Below, one piece after another: positions 1 to 7,741 of a DNA stretch of 64,000 nt. This DNA is from Telluria beijingensis (GTDB lineage Bacteria; Pseudomonadota; Gammaproteobacteria; Burkholderiales; Burkholderiaceae_D). The position numbers were made by a program, and so were the translations under genes. The notes under the pieces were generated by a model. The model saw nothing but the letters and a program-made list of their open reading frames with translations, was not told the DNA's origin and searched no databases. The stretch is from the NCBI RefSeq assembly GCF_030770395.1, contig NZ_CP132480.1, forward strand, positions 2,245,978 to 2,309,977, in the 5' to 3' direction. Every line of letters begins with the position of its first letter. Within the stretch, counting starts at the first letter, position 1.

Positions 1-771
1 GCCCGCATCGACGCTTCGGTGCGTCCGCAGGGCGTGGACGCGCTGGTGCCGGCGCACGACGCGCTGGCAGACCTGTACAAGGCCAGCGAGTTGTCGGACA
101 CCGCCAGGCGCCTGGCCTGGATCGGCAAGTCGCCCGACGCATTCCGCTCTTCCCGCGATCCGTTCATCGTCCTGGCCGTGCGCCTTTACGATGCCGGCAT
201 GGCGCTGGAAGAGCGCCGCAACGAGATCGACGGCAACCTGGAGCGCGTGATCCCGCAATACATGTCGGCCGTGATCGCATGGAAGAAGTCGCAGGGCAAG
301 CCGGTCTACCCGGACGCCAACTCGACCTTGCGCGTGACCTACGGCACCGTATCGCCATTCTCGCCGCGCGATGGCCTGGTCAAGGGCCCGTTCACCACGG
401 TCGAAGGCATCCTCGAGAAGGAAACCGGCAAGGATCCGTTCATCGTGCCGGCTGGGCTCAAGGAAGCGATCCAGGGCAAGCGCTACGGCGTGTTCAAGGA
501 TCCGGCGCTGGGCACGGTGCCGGTCAACTTCCTGTCGAGCGCCGATACCACGGGCGGCAACTCGGGGTCGGCCGTCATGAACGGGAAGGGCGAGCTGGTG
601 GGCCTGAACTTCGACTCGACCTATGAATCGATCACCAAGGACTGGTACTTCGACACCGCCATCACGCGCGCGATCCACGTCGACATCCGCTACATGCTGT
701 GGGTGATGAAGGAAGTCGACCACGCCGACAACCTGCTCAAGGAAATGACGATCAAGTATCCGAAGAAGTAA
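1..771 (+). CDS. S46 family serine peptidase (dipeptidyl-peptidase 7/11 type), C-terminal part
   Basis: The reading frame is open from the first base of the window, so the gene starts upstream and only its last 256 codons are seen. The family comprises periplasmic or outer-membrane-associated chymotrypsin-fold exopeptidases that remove dipeptides from oligopeptides. The visible part carries the serine nucleophile motif GGNSGS, followed by GLNFDS and the tail region IHVDIRYMLWVMKEV, all typical of S46 proteins. The catalytic His and Asp lie in the missing upstream part. The position after GLNFD is Ser; from memory it is Gly in DPP7 and Arg in DPP11, so substrate preference cannot be assigned. 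The gene ends with TAA shortly before an inverted repeat. Confidence 0.9.
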   Translation, partial: ARIDASVRPQGVDALVPAHDALADLYKASELSDTARRLAWIGKSPDAFRSSRDPFIVLAVRLYDAGMALEERRNEIDGNLERVIPQYMSAVIAWKKSQGKPVYPDANSTLRVTYGTVSPFSPRDGLVKGPFTTVEGILEKETGKDPFIVPAGLKEAIQGKRYGVFKDPALGTVPVNFLSSADTTGGNSGSAVMNGKGELVGLNFDSTYESITKDWYFDTAITRAIHVDIRYMLWVMKEVDHADNLLKEMTIKYPKK

Positions 772-793
772 TTTCGGCCACCAGCCCCCTGCA

Positions 794-880
794 CGTCGTT
801 CCCGCGGAGGCGGGAACCCAAGTTTGCATGCGCCTCGAAAGCGCTGACAAACTTAGGTTCCCGCCTGCGCGGGAACGACG
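794..880. repeat. Inverted pair of dispersed palindromic repeat units
   Basis: Two copies of a unit of the form CGTCGTTCCCGCG-N-AGGCGGGAACC face each other across about 25 bases (left unit from 794, right unit ending at 880). Each unit contains its own TTCCCGC/GCGGGAA hairpin. Related units occur at 16982-17015 (single) and 44381-44485 (inverted pair), so this is a dispersed REP-like family. It lies between the peptidase stop and pnuC and could act as a transcription attenuator. Confidence 0.85.
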
Positions 881-895
881 GTTCATCTGCCAACA

Positions 896-1498
896 ATGAA
901 CGAACCCCTCATCATCGCCGGCCTCACGACCTCGCCGCTGGAGCTCATCTCCTTCCTGCTGGCCGTCACCACCGTCATCCTCAACATCCGCCAGAAGCAC
1001 TGGGCCTGGCTGTTCTCGATCGCCTCGTCCGCGACCTATGCGGTGGTGTTCTACGACGCGCGCCTGTACGGCGACATGGGGCTGCAGTTCGTCTTCATCG
1101 CAGCCTCGGTCTGGGGCTGGTACCAGTGGCTGCATGGCGCCGAGGGTAATACAGCGGCGCCATTGGTGCCGACTTTCCTCGCGCCGAGCCGTCGCGTGTG
1201 GGCGGTGGCCGCATGGCTGGCGGGCTTCGTGCTGCTCTCGACCTTCCTCGACAACTTCACCGACACCGACGTGCCGCACGCGGACGGCTTCCTGACCGCC
1301 GGCAGCCTGGTAGGCCAGCTGCTGCTGGCGAAGAAGAAGGTCGAGAACTGGCATGTGTGGATCGCGGTCGACGTGCTGTACGTCGGCCTCTACCTGTACA
1401 AGGGCCTGGTGCTGACCGCGGTGCTGTACGGGATATTCGTGCTGCTGGCGATCGCCGGCCTGCGAACCTGGTCGGCGCTGGCGCGGGAGCGGCGATGA
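896..1498 (+). CDS. pnuC: Nicotinamide riboside transporter PnuC
   Basis: A 200-residue inner-membrane protein of the PnuC family, which imports nicotinamide riboside by facilitated diffusion driven by intracellular phosphorylation. The sequence is almost entirely hydrophobic helices with the Trp-rich signatures of the family (KHWAWLFSI near the N-terminus, SVWGWYQW in the middle, VENWHVWIAVD in the last third). Length fits the family. Its stop overlaps the start of the next gene by 4 bases (ATGA), a NadR-like kinase, which gives transport plus metabolic trapping in one transcript. Confidence 0.93.
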   Translation: MNEPLIIAGLTTSPLELISFLLAVTTVILNIRQKHWAWLFSIASSATYAVVFYDARLYGDMGLQFVFIAASVWGWYQWLHGAEGNTAAPLVPTFLAPSRRVWAVAAWLAGFVLLSTFLDNFTDTDVPHADGFLTAGSLVGQLLLAKKKVENWHVWIAVDVLYVGLYLYKGLVLTAVLYGIFVLLAIAGLRTWSALARERR

Positions 1499-2013
1499 AC
1501 CCGGTGCAGCGGGTGGCGATCCTGGGCGCCGAATCATCCGGCAAGTCGACCCTGGCCGAGGCGCTGGGGCGCCGCTACGGCACACGGTGGGTGCCCGAAT
1601 ACCTGCGTGAATTCGTCGATACGCTGGGACGTGTACCGCACGAGGACGACCAGTACGGCATCGCACTGACCCAGCGCGCACGCGAGGATGCGGCGGCAGC
1701 GGAAGCACGGCGCTTCCTGTTCTGCGACACCACGCCCCTGATGACAGCGCTTTACAGCAGGGTGTACTGGGAACGGGTGGATGCGCAGCTGGCGGCGCTC
1801 GACGCGCGCCACGACTATGCCTGGACCTTCGTCACGGCGCCGGATACGCCGTGGGAACCGGATGGCCTGCAGCGCGAATCGGAGGCGGTGCGCCAGATGG
1901 TGCACCGGATGCTGGTCGAGACGCTGGCGGAACGCGGCATCTTCTATACGCTATTGGAAGGCGGCCTGCCGCACCGGATGCGGCAGGTCGAAGGGGTGCT
2001 CGGCCAGCCTTGA
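1495..2013 (+). CDS. NadR-like nicotinamide ribosyl kinase (AAA family ATPase)
   Basis: A 172-residue P-loop protein with Walker A GAESSGKST at residues 11-19, matching the ribosylnicotinamide kinase domain of NadR. It lacks the DNA-binding and adenylyltransferase domains of full-length NadR, so it is a stand-alone kinase. The expected reaction is nicotinamide riboside + ATP to NMN, trapping the vitamin brought in by PnuC. The ATG at 1495 is chosen because it overlaps the pnuC stop and places the P-loop near the N-terminus. The NMN adenylyltransferase must be elsewhere. Confidence 0.88.
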   Translation: MNPVQRVAILGAESSGKSTLAEALGRRYGTRWVPEYLREFVDTLGRVPHEDDQYGIALTQRAREDAAAAEARRFLFCDTTPLMTALYSRVYWERVDAQLAALDARHDYAWTFVTAPDTPWEPDGLQRESEAVRQMVHRMLVETLAERGIFYTLLEGGLPHRMRQVEGVLGQP

Positions 2014-2016
2014 TCC

Positions 2017-3156
2017 TCAGGTCTTCGGCAAGCTCGCGGCCAGGTCGAGCCACGATTGCGGCTGCGGCTTGCCGCGCTCGCGCACGCCGAAGAAGGTCAC
2101 CACCAGCTCGCCCTGGTCGTCGAAGAACTCGACCGAGGTGACGCCGGCGCGGCGCACCACGTAGCCGCTGCGCAGCGCGCTGTCGCGCAGGTGCAGGTTG
2201 AAGTCGGGGTCGAGCACATTGAACCAGCCTTCGGCCGCCGTCACCTTGTTCACCTTGCCGCTATAGATCTGGGTCAGGGCGCCGTTGCCGAGGAAGGCCA
2301 TGATGGCCACCTGGTTTTTCGCGGCGTCTTCCAGCAGCTTGCGCACCGCCTGCGGCGCGACCGGTTGCACCACGCCGCCAGGCGCCAGGCGCAGCGCCTG
2401 TTCGCGCGTGAGACCGAACTCGGACACGATGCGGTTGAACTGGTGGACGTCGGTCATCTCTTGCCAGGCGGTCTGGAATTCCTTGATGTCGATCGCGCTG
2501 TCCGGCTTGACGGCTGGCTTGGGCGCAGGCGGCGTCACATCCAGTTGCGCGCCCTGGCTCGGGTTGCGGAAGTCGCGCACCAGCTTGTCGAACACCGCGA
2601 TATTGGCGTCGTCGCGAAGGTAGAGCTTGTGCACGGCATCGCCATGGGCGTCGAAGAATTGCAGGCTGCGGTTGACGGCGCCATCGCGGCCCGGTTGCGT
2701 CACGGCGAAGGCGTACTTCCATTTTGCGAACTGGAAGCGCAGGTCGATCGGGCCGCCCAGGTAGCCGCCGGCGATGTTCAGGTTGCGCGCTTCGCGCTCG
2801 GCCTCGTCGGCGCTGGCTTTCTCGGCCTGCTTCGGGATGCGCATGGCCACGCCGGTGGTCTCGATCACGCCGTTCTCGTTGCGGGTCAGCGCCATCACCT
2901 TGCCCAGGTCGAGGGCGCGGCGCATGATCTCGCGCGGGGCGTGGTCGGCTTCCTTCAGTCGCACCACGGTGCTGCCGATGCTTGTTGCGAGCAGCTCGGC
3001 TTCGGACACCTTCAGCTGGCGCGCGGCGTCGCGCGTCTGCAGGCGCGGCTCCTTGGCCTTCAGCGCATTCCACTGTTCCAGCAATTGCGGGCTGGCGTGG
3101 GCGGGGATGACTGCCAGGGCGATGGCGGCGGCCAGGATGTGACGGGTGAGTTTCAT
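2017..3156 (-). CDS. hmuS: HmuS/HemS-family hemin-degrading factor with an N-terminal signal peptide
   Basis: A 379-residue protein of the HemS/ChuS/HmuS family, which binds heme taken up by TonB-dependent receptors and passes it on or degrades it. Two repeats of the family are recognisable. The second holds MTDVHQF with the likely heme-ligand His238 and the conserved block WFNVLDPDFNLHLR followed by FFGVRERG. Unlike the cytoplasmic members, it starts with a clear Sec-type signal peptide (MKLTRHILAAAIALAVIPAHA, cleavage after AHA), placed in front of the point where the family normally begins. The next internal Met is far inside the domain, so a shorter cytoplasmic form is unlikely. A Fur box lies about 110 bases upstream. 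No heme receptor or ABC genes are adjacent. Confidence 0.85.
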   Translation of the reverse strand: MKLTRHILAAAIALAVIPAHASPQLLEQWNALKAKEPRLQTRDAARQLKVSEAELLATSIGSTVVRLKEADHAPREIMRRALDLGKVMALTRNENGVIETTGVAMRIPKQAEKASADEAEREARNLNIAGGYLGGPIDLRFQFAKWKYAFAVTQPGRDGAVNRSLQFFDAHGDAVHKLYLRDDANIAVFDKLVRDFRNPSQGAQLDVTPPAPKPAVKPDSAIDIKEFQTAWQEMTDVHQFNRIVSEFGLTREQALRLAPGGVVQPVAPQAVRKLLEDAAKNQVAIMAFLGNGALTQIYSGKVNKVTAAEGWFNVLDPDFNLHLRDSALRSGYVVRRAGVTSVEFFDDQGELVVTFFGVRERGKPQPQSWLDLAASLPKT

Positions 3157-3266
3157 GTTCAGGGGGCTCCTTATTCAATTGCCCATGCTCCGCCAGGCAC
3201 GCCTGCGTGGGCAGGCATGCTAAGCGAGCTAATCATTGCGAATGATTCGCGTTTCATTCGCATATT

Positions 3267-3287
3267 AAATGATAATGATTATCATTT
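3267..3287. promoter_or_regulatory. Fur box upstream of hmuS
   Basis: The sequence contains TGATAATGATTATCA inside a 21-base palindrome that is perfect apart from its central base. It matches the 7-1-7 Fur consensus TGATAATNATTATCA. It sits between hmuS (minus strand, start at 3156) and the HDOD gene (plus strand, start at 3424), so iron repression of hmuS is expected and an effect on the HDOD gene is possible. A second inverted repeat, GCGAATGA with its complement TCATTCGC (3238-3245 and 3254-3261), lies between the Fur box and hmuS. Confidence 0.85.
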
Positions 3288-3423
3288 GCAATATGGGGGA
3301 AGTCGATTTTTTCCACGCACGCCAGTCCAGTCTTGACGAACGATAAATCTTTACAAGAGCATGACTATTTGTTTCTGTAAGGCATTACAATGAAGGGATT
3401 TTTCGAACGTAGAGCGGGGCGCT

Positions 3424-4392
3424 ATGAAAAACTGGATTGGACGCATGCTGGGCGGTTCAGGTAAAGAGGCGGAGGCTGCGGCCGTCGTCAGCGCGCCGGC
3501 GACGATCGAAAACGACGAAGAAATGGCGAACCAGGTGCACGCCACCTACTACCGCTGGCTGACCGCCTCCAGCGGCTTCAACGCCACGCCGGAACAGGAA
3601 GCGCAGATCCTGGCCGAGGTGCGCTCGCTGGCCGCCGATCCCGTCTGCGCGTCGGGACTGGTGCCGCGCATCCCCGAGCTGGTGTCGCAGCTGCTCACCG
3701 CGCTATCCGACGAAAACATCTCGACCAGCGCCCTGTCGGCCCAGGTGGGCCGCGACCTGGTGCTGGTGGCCGAAGTGATCCGCGAGGCCAACAGCGCCTA
3801 TTACCGCCCGATGACCCCGATCGAGACCCTGGAAGGCGCGGTGACGATGCTCGGCCTGAACGGCCTGCGCATGCTGCTGGCGCGAATCGCCTTCCGGCCG
3901 CTGGTGCGGGTGAAGGTACAGGGCGTGGCGCGCCAGGTGGCTCCCAACGTCTGGAAGCACTCCGAGCGCTGCGCCTTTGCGGCCAGCGTGATGGCGCCGG
4001 GCCTGTCGGCCGGCGTGTTCGAATCCTACCTGGCCGGCCTGATGCAGAATCTCGGCCTGCAGGTCGCGTTCCAGGTGGCCGACCGCATTTGCGAAGGCAA
4101 GGTGCCCGGCTCCAGCGAATTCGGCATCGAGCTGTTCGCGGCCAGCCGCCAGCTGTCGTCGGTGATCGCCAATCACTGGGATTTCCCGCCCGAGGTGGTG
4201 GAGGCAATCGAGCAGGCGGGCGAAGCGGATGGCCCGCACCTGGCGCAGGCCCTGGCCCAGGGCGACCGCATCGCCAAGCTGCGGCTGTTGCTCGATGCCG
4301 AGGTGATCGAGGAAGACGACACGCTGATTACGCAAGGGTTGAATGGGTTCCAGCGGCGGTGCCTGGGTAAGCTGAAGGATTTGTCGGATTAG
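3424..4392 (+). CDS. HDOD domain-containing protein
   Basis: A 322-residue protein consisting mainly of an HDOD domain, a degenerate relative of the HD phosphohydrolases found in bacterial signalling proteins. Visible family features are VPRIPELVSQLLTAL near residue 80, the helix LVAEVIREANSAYYR, and IETLEGAVTMLGLNGLRMLL. The metal-binding HD pair is not present, as expected for this family. There is no signal peptide or membrane segment, so it should be cytoplasmic. Upstream is a fair -10 element (TACAAT, 3386-3391) preceded by the inverted repeat TGTAA/TTACA (3377-3390). The partner is unknown. Confidence 0.85.
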   Translation: MKNWIGRMLGGSGKEAEAAAVVSAPATIENDEEMANQVHATYYRWLTASSGFNATPEQEAQILAEVRSLAADPVCASGLVPRIPELVSQLLTALSDENISTSALSAQVGRDLVLVAEVIREANSAYYRPMTPIETLEGAVTMLGLNGLRMLLARIAFRPLVRVKVQGVARQVAPNVWKHSERCAFAASVMAPGLSAGVFESYLAGLMQNLGLQVAFQVADRICEGKVPGSSEFGIELFAASRQLSSVIANHWDFPPEVVEAIEQAGEADGPHLAQALAQGDRIAKLRLLLDAEVIEEDDTLITQGLNGFQRRCLGKLKDLSD

Positions 4393-4600
4393 GTACGTGG
4401 CGCCAGCTCTTTTTCGCACGCGTTTCGTACTGCATCAATAGTTCTTGATGCCAAATACATACTGCATGGACACCCATTCAGTTCGCCTTTACGATTCCTT
4501 CCGGTTAATTGATCACGTATCGTGAACTGAGGGCGGACGCAGGTCGATGCAAAAACACGGCTTCGTGTTTTGTCCGCATTCCATCATTCTCGGAGGGCGT

Positions 4601-5293
4601 ATGCTCAGGAAACTCTTTGCAGCACTTGGCATGGCGGTAGCGTCAGGTAGCGCCGTGGCTTCGACCGGGCTCCACAATCCATATGCGGAGTCGCACGTTA
4701 ATTTCATGTACAACCTGCTGTTCTGCGACGATCTGGCACTGTTTGACGGGCAGGACGGCAAGCGGAGTGACGGCCTGCTATCGTCAGTCCTCGCCGAATC
4801 GGCTAGTGCAGAAAGTCTTCTCGACATCGCGCGCGACGACAAGAACGAGGGAAGGATACGTGCAGTCGCCTATCACCGGCTGCGCATGCTGGGCAAGACG
4901 GGTCTGTCAAAAGAGCTGTTGGGCGTCATCGTCGAGGTTCCTCTTGAAGGCGGACTGGACGTGCTGGCTGCATTTAGCGAAGGAGGCGTGCGCTATCTGA
5001 ACCAATCCGGGAAAGTGCTTGTCGTTGAGGGAGAGAACACACCTGTTTCGCAACGGGCTAGAGAACTCATCGCGGTCTCACGTCCAGTCATCGACAAGAT
5101 CGGCCCATGGGAAGAGGATCGTTTACCGCCGCCGAAAGCGGGAAACATCCGCATTACATTCCTTGTCTCGGATGGGCTTTATTTCGGCGAGGGTTCCGCC
5201 GAAATTTTCCGGAACGACGAGATGGCTGGACCGGTTTTGGCGAAGGCCACGCAACTGCTCCAGGAAGCTGTCAAACTCGGTACGGAAAAATAA
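4601..5293 (+). CDS. Exported protein of unknown function
   Basis: I do not recognise this 230-residue protein. The ATG at 4601 is preferred over in-frame upstream starts because CGGAGG lies just before it and it opens a good signal peptide (MLRKLFAALGMAVASGSAVA). The mature part has a helical middle (LLSSVLAESASAESLLDIA, then RIRAVAYHRLRML) that could be a short HEAT-like repeat, and a C-terminal part with alternating hydrophobic residues (RITFLVSDGLYFGEGSAEIF). The gene is slightly richer in A/T than its neighbours. It converges on the TonB receptor gene with a hairpin in between. Function is open. Confidence 0.7.
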   Translation: MLRKLFAALGMAVASGSAVASTGLHNPYAESHVNFMYNLLFCDDLALFDGQDGKRSDGLLSSVLAESASAESLLDIARDDKNEGRIRAVAYHRLRMLGKTGLSKELLGVIVEVPLEGGLDVLAAFSEGGVRYLNQSGKVLVVEGENTPVSQRARELIAVSRPVIDKIGPWEEDRLPPPKAGNIRITFLVSDGLYFGEGSAEIFRNDEMAGPVLAKATQLLQEAVKLGTEK

Positions 5294-5299
5294 GGAACC

Positions 5300-5333
5300 T
5301 GTCCTCGTGTGCGCTGCAGCGAACACGAGGACA
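5300..5333. terminator. Hairpin between convergent genes (probable bidirectional terminator)
   Basis: A perfect 11-bp stem (TGTCCTCGTGT at 5300-5310 paired with 5323-5333) closes a 12-base loop that itself contains the palindrome CGCTGCAGCG. It lies between the stops of two convergent genes. The following T-run is weak, so termination is inferred mainly from position and stem strength. Confidence 0.6.
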
Positions 5334-5349
5334 TCGTTCTCAGCCCAGA

Positions 5350-7491
5350 TCAGAAATCGATCTGCGCCGACACCCTGAACGTCCGCGGCGCCCCCGGCAG
5401 CAGATACCCGCCCAGCGACTGCGTCACATCGCGCCAGTAGAACTTGTCGAAAGCATTGTCCACCCGCGCCCGGATGACCGTGTTCAGCCCTCCCGCGCGC
5501 AGCAGGTAGGACGCGCCGAAGCCCGCCACGTGATACCCCGGCACCTTCACCCGATTGGCCGGATCGAACACCTTATTGCCCGAATACTGCCACTGCGCGT
5601 CCAGCTTCAGTCCCGCCACCTGTGGCACCGCGTACTCGATCCACGCGGTCGTGCGCAGCTCCGGCACATTGGTCACGCGCTTGCCTTCGGTCGCCGCGTC
5701 GCCCGTGTCCTTCTGGTCGGTGTCGAGCGCCATCAGCGACAGGCTGTAGTTCAGGCTAGGCGTGGCCTTGCCCATCGCCGACAGTTCGACCCCGCGGTGC
5801 GTCTGCTCGCCGGCGCGCACGAAGGTGTTGGCTGCGTTCGTGTATTCCAGGCCCTGGCGGATCTCGAACAGCGCGCCGGACAAGGCCAGTTGCTCGTTCA
5901 CGTTGCGCTTGACGCCGAACTCCAGCTGCTTCGAGCGGCTCGGCGGCAGGGCGGTGTTCTGGTTGCTGGTCTCCATCGGCGCGATGCCGCCATACTGCAG
6001 GCCATGGCTGATCGAGCCATACACGCGCCAGTCGCGGGCCGGCGCATACACCAGCGCCACGTTCGGCAGCGCGAACGAGTCCTTCGCGTGCACCCAGCCG
6101 CCGTCGATCTCTTCCAGCGCGTCGAGCTCCAGCTTCACGTACCGCACGCCGGCGTGCAGCGACAGTTGCGGCGACAAGGTCATGACGTCCTGCACGAACA
6201 GCGAGCGCTCCTGGGTCGCGCGCCGTTCCATCACCGGGCCGGTCACGCGGTCGCTTGCCACCGGCGGCACGACCGTCGGGTTCCAGATATTGCTGGAGCC
6301 GACGTAGTCGTAGACGTACTCGCCGAAGCTGTCGTGGCGTTCGGCATACGAGGCGCCGACCGTCAAAGCATGGCGCACCGCGCCGGTGCCGAAGCGGCCC
6401 TGCAGCATCGCCTGCAGGCCCCAAGGCGTCTTGCGTTCGCCCGTGCTCTGGAAGTCATACACATCGTAGTCGCCATTCGAGCAGTAGCCCGGATAGAAGC
6501 CGTCGCCCTCGTTGCTGCAGCCGTAAGGGAAGGCGGTGAAGTCATCGCGCTTGAACCAGTGCTTGTTGGCGCTGACGGTGGCGTTCCAGGCGTCGTTGAG
6601 GCGGTACTCGAAGCGCAGGCCCAGGTTGCTGCTGTCGGTATCGACCGGCTTGGTCCACGGCTGGTCGTTGAGCAGGGTCTTGGCCGAGATACCCGTCGGC
6701 AGGACTTCGTCGCGGATCAGCTGGTAGCCCGGCGCCGTGACCTGCGCCTTGTGCTGGTGGTCGAGGTCGATCTGGAACAGCGCGTCCGGCGTGATCTGCC
6801 AGTCGAAGGCGGCCGAGACGAACTGGCGCTCGCCGTCGGCGCCGCGCACATACGATTTCAGGTCTTCGGCTGCGGCATTGATGCGGTAGCCGAAGCGGCG
6901 GTCCGCGAAGCGGCCGCCCAGGTCGACCGCGCCATACACGGTGCCGCGCTCGCGCACTTCCACCGTGGCCTGGCGCAGCGGCGCACTGGTCGGACGTTTG
7001 GTGACGAAGTTGATCATGCCGCCCGGCGCCGCGACGCCGGCCTGCAGGCCCGCCAGGCCGCGCAGCACCTCGATGCGTTCCTTGTTCTCGAGCGGGATTT
7101 GCGTGTCGCCCGAGATCGCGATCATGTCCTTGCGGTAGCTGGTCGCGTTGTCGAGCGCGAAGCCGCGGATCGAGAACTGCTCGGCGTAGCCGATCGCATT
7201 GTAGGCGTCGCCGATCGAGGCGTCGTAGCGGGCGGCGTCGGTGGCGCTGCGGATCGACAGGTCCTGCATCTGGCCCTGGCTGATCGAGGTGATCGAGGCT
7301 GGGGCATCGAGCAGCTGGACGTCGGAGAAGCCGCCGACGCTGGCGCGGTCGAGGGCGATCCATTTGCTGCCGGTGACGACCACCGAGGCGACTGGATTGT
7401 CCGGCTGCGCCTGCGCGGCGGCCTCGGACGACAGGGAAAACGCCTGCACGACGGCGCAGGCGAGGATGGTGTGCTTCGTGGTGAATGTCAT
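5350..7491 (-). CDS. TonB-dependent receptor under a TPP riboswitch (predicted thiamine receptor)
   Basis: A 713-residue outer-membrane receptor: signal peptide, then plug domain with SVVVTGSKW, LRGLAGLQAG and GGMINFVTKRPT, then a beta-barrel ending in a C-terminal Phe (FRVSAQIDF). By sequence it falls in the TonB siderophore-receptor family (FpvA/FhuE type), and automated annotation would call it that. However, a TPP riboswitch precedes it on the same strand (7592-7668), which points to thiamine or a thiamine phosphate as the substrate. The ATG at 7491 is chosen because it starts the signal peptide; the open frame extends further upstream. No siderophore genes are nearby. Confidence 0.88.
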   Translation of the reverse strand: MTFTTKHTILACAVVQAFSLSSEAAAQAQPDNPVASVVVTGSKWIALDRASVGGFSDVQLLDAPASITSISQGQMQDLSIRSATDAARYDASIGDAYNAIGYAEQFSIRGFALDNATSYRKDMIAISGDTQIPLENKERIEVLRGLAGLQAGVAAPGGMINFVTKRPTSAPLRQATVEVRERGTVYGAVDLGGRFADRRFGYRINAAAEDLKSYVRGADGERQFVSAAFDWQITPDALFQIDLDHQHKAQVTAPGYQLIRDEVLPTGISAKTLLNDQPWTKPVDTDSSNLGLRFEYRLNDAWNATVSANKHWFKRDDFTAFPYGCSNEGDGFYPGYCSNGDYDVYDFQSTGERKTPWGLQAMLQGRFGTGAVRHALTVGASYAERHDSFGEYVYDYVGSSNIWNPTVVPPVASDRVTGPVMERRATQERSLFVQDVMTLSPQLSLHAGVRYVKLELDALEEIDGGWVHAKDSFALPNVALVYAPARDWRVYGSISHGLQYGGIAPMETSNQNTALPPSRSKQLEFGVKRNVNEQLALSGALFEIRQGLEYTNAANTFVRAGEQTHRGVELSAMGKATPSLNYSLSLMALDTDQKDTGDAATEGKRVTNVPELRTTAWIEYAVPQVAGLKLDAQWQYSGNKVFDPANRVKVPGYHVAGFGASYLLRAGGLNTVIRARVDNAFDKFYWRDVTQSLGGYLLPGAPRTFRVSAQIDF

Positions 7492-7506
7492 GGTTTGCTC
7501 GTGTTC

Positions 7507-7524
7507 GCGCGCCACGCGGCGCGC
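7507..7524 (-). promoter_or_regulatory. GC-rich hairpin before the receptor start codon
   Basis: GCGCGCC and GGCGCGC form a perfect 7-bp stem with a 4-base loop, 16-33 bases upstream of the ATG at 7491. It lies between the TPP aptamer and the start, where an expression platform is expected. Its role is inferred from position only; no T-run follows, so control of translation is more likely than termination. Confidence 0.4.
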
Positions 7525-7591
7525 TGCTTTTATCAAAGCCGGAGCCAACGTGGGGGAAGGGCAAACGAATGGGGGTGCTGCTTTGCGCTTT

Positions 7592-7668
7592 CCTTCGCTG
7601 GCATTATCCAGATCAGGTACGAAGGGTATCTCTCACCCGGAACAAAGTTCCAGGACCCCTAGCGAAGG
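7592..7668 (-). promoter_or_regulatory. TPP (thiamine pyrophosphate) riboswitch, THI element
   Basis: Read on the minus strand, the region has an 8-bp closing stem P1 (CCTTCGCT at 7592-7599 with AGCGAAGG at 7661-7668), a variable hairpin, the pyrimidine-sensing core GTGAGAGATACCC, and the pyrophosphate-sensing core ACCTGATCTGGATAATGCC. These are the diagnostic conserved parts of the THI box. The aptamer ends about 100 bases before the TonB receptor start at 7491, in the same orientation. Repression of the receptor by intracellular TPP is the expected outcome. Confidence 0.93.
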
Positions 7669-7741
7669 CGCGAGTGTACCACGGCCGCGCGCGGCCGTGG
7701 TGAATCTGGCAAGCCTGCGACGGCAGGCTGTTTGCGGCCGA

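Noticed and set aside
794..880. Possible CRISPR-like repeat pair
   Set aside because: Units are inverted, not direct, with no regular spacers, and no cas genes are present. They fit a REP-like family.
5107..7662. An 851-codon plus-strand open frame opposite the riboswitch-controlled receptor
   Set aside because: Arg/His-rich shadow translation with no motifs; it also runs through the riboswitch and hairpin.
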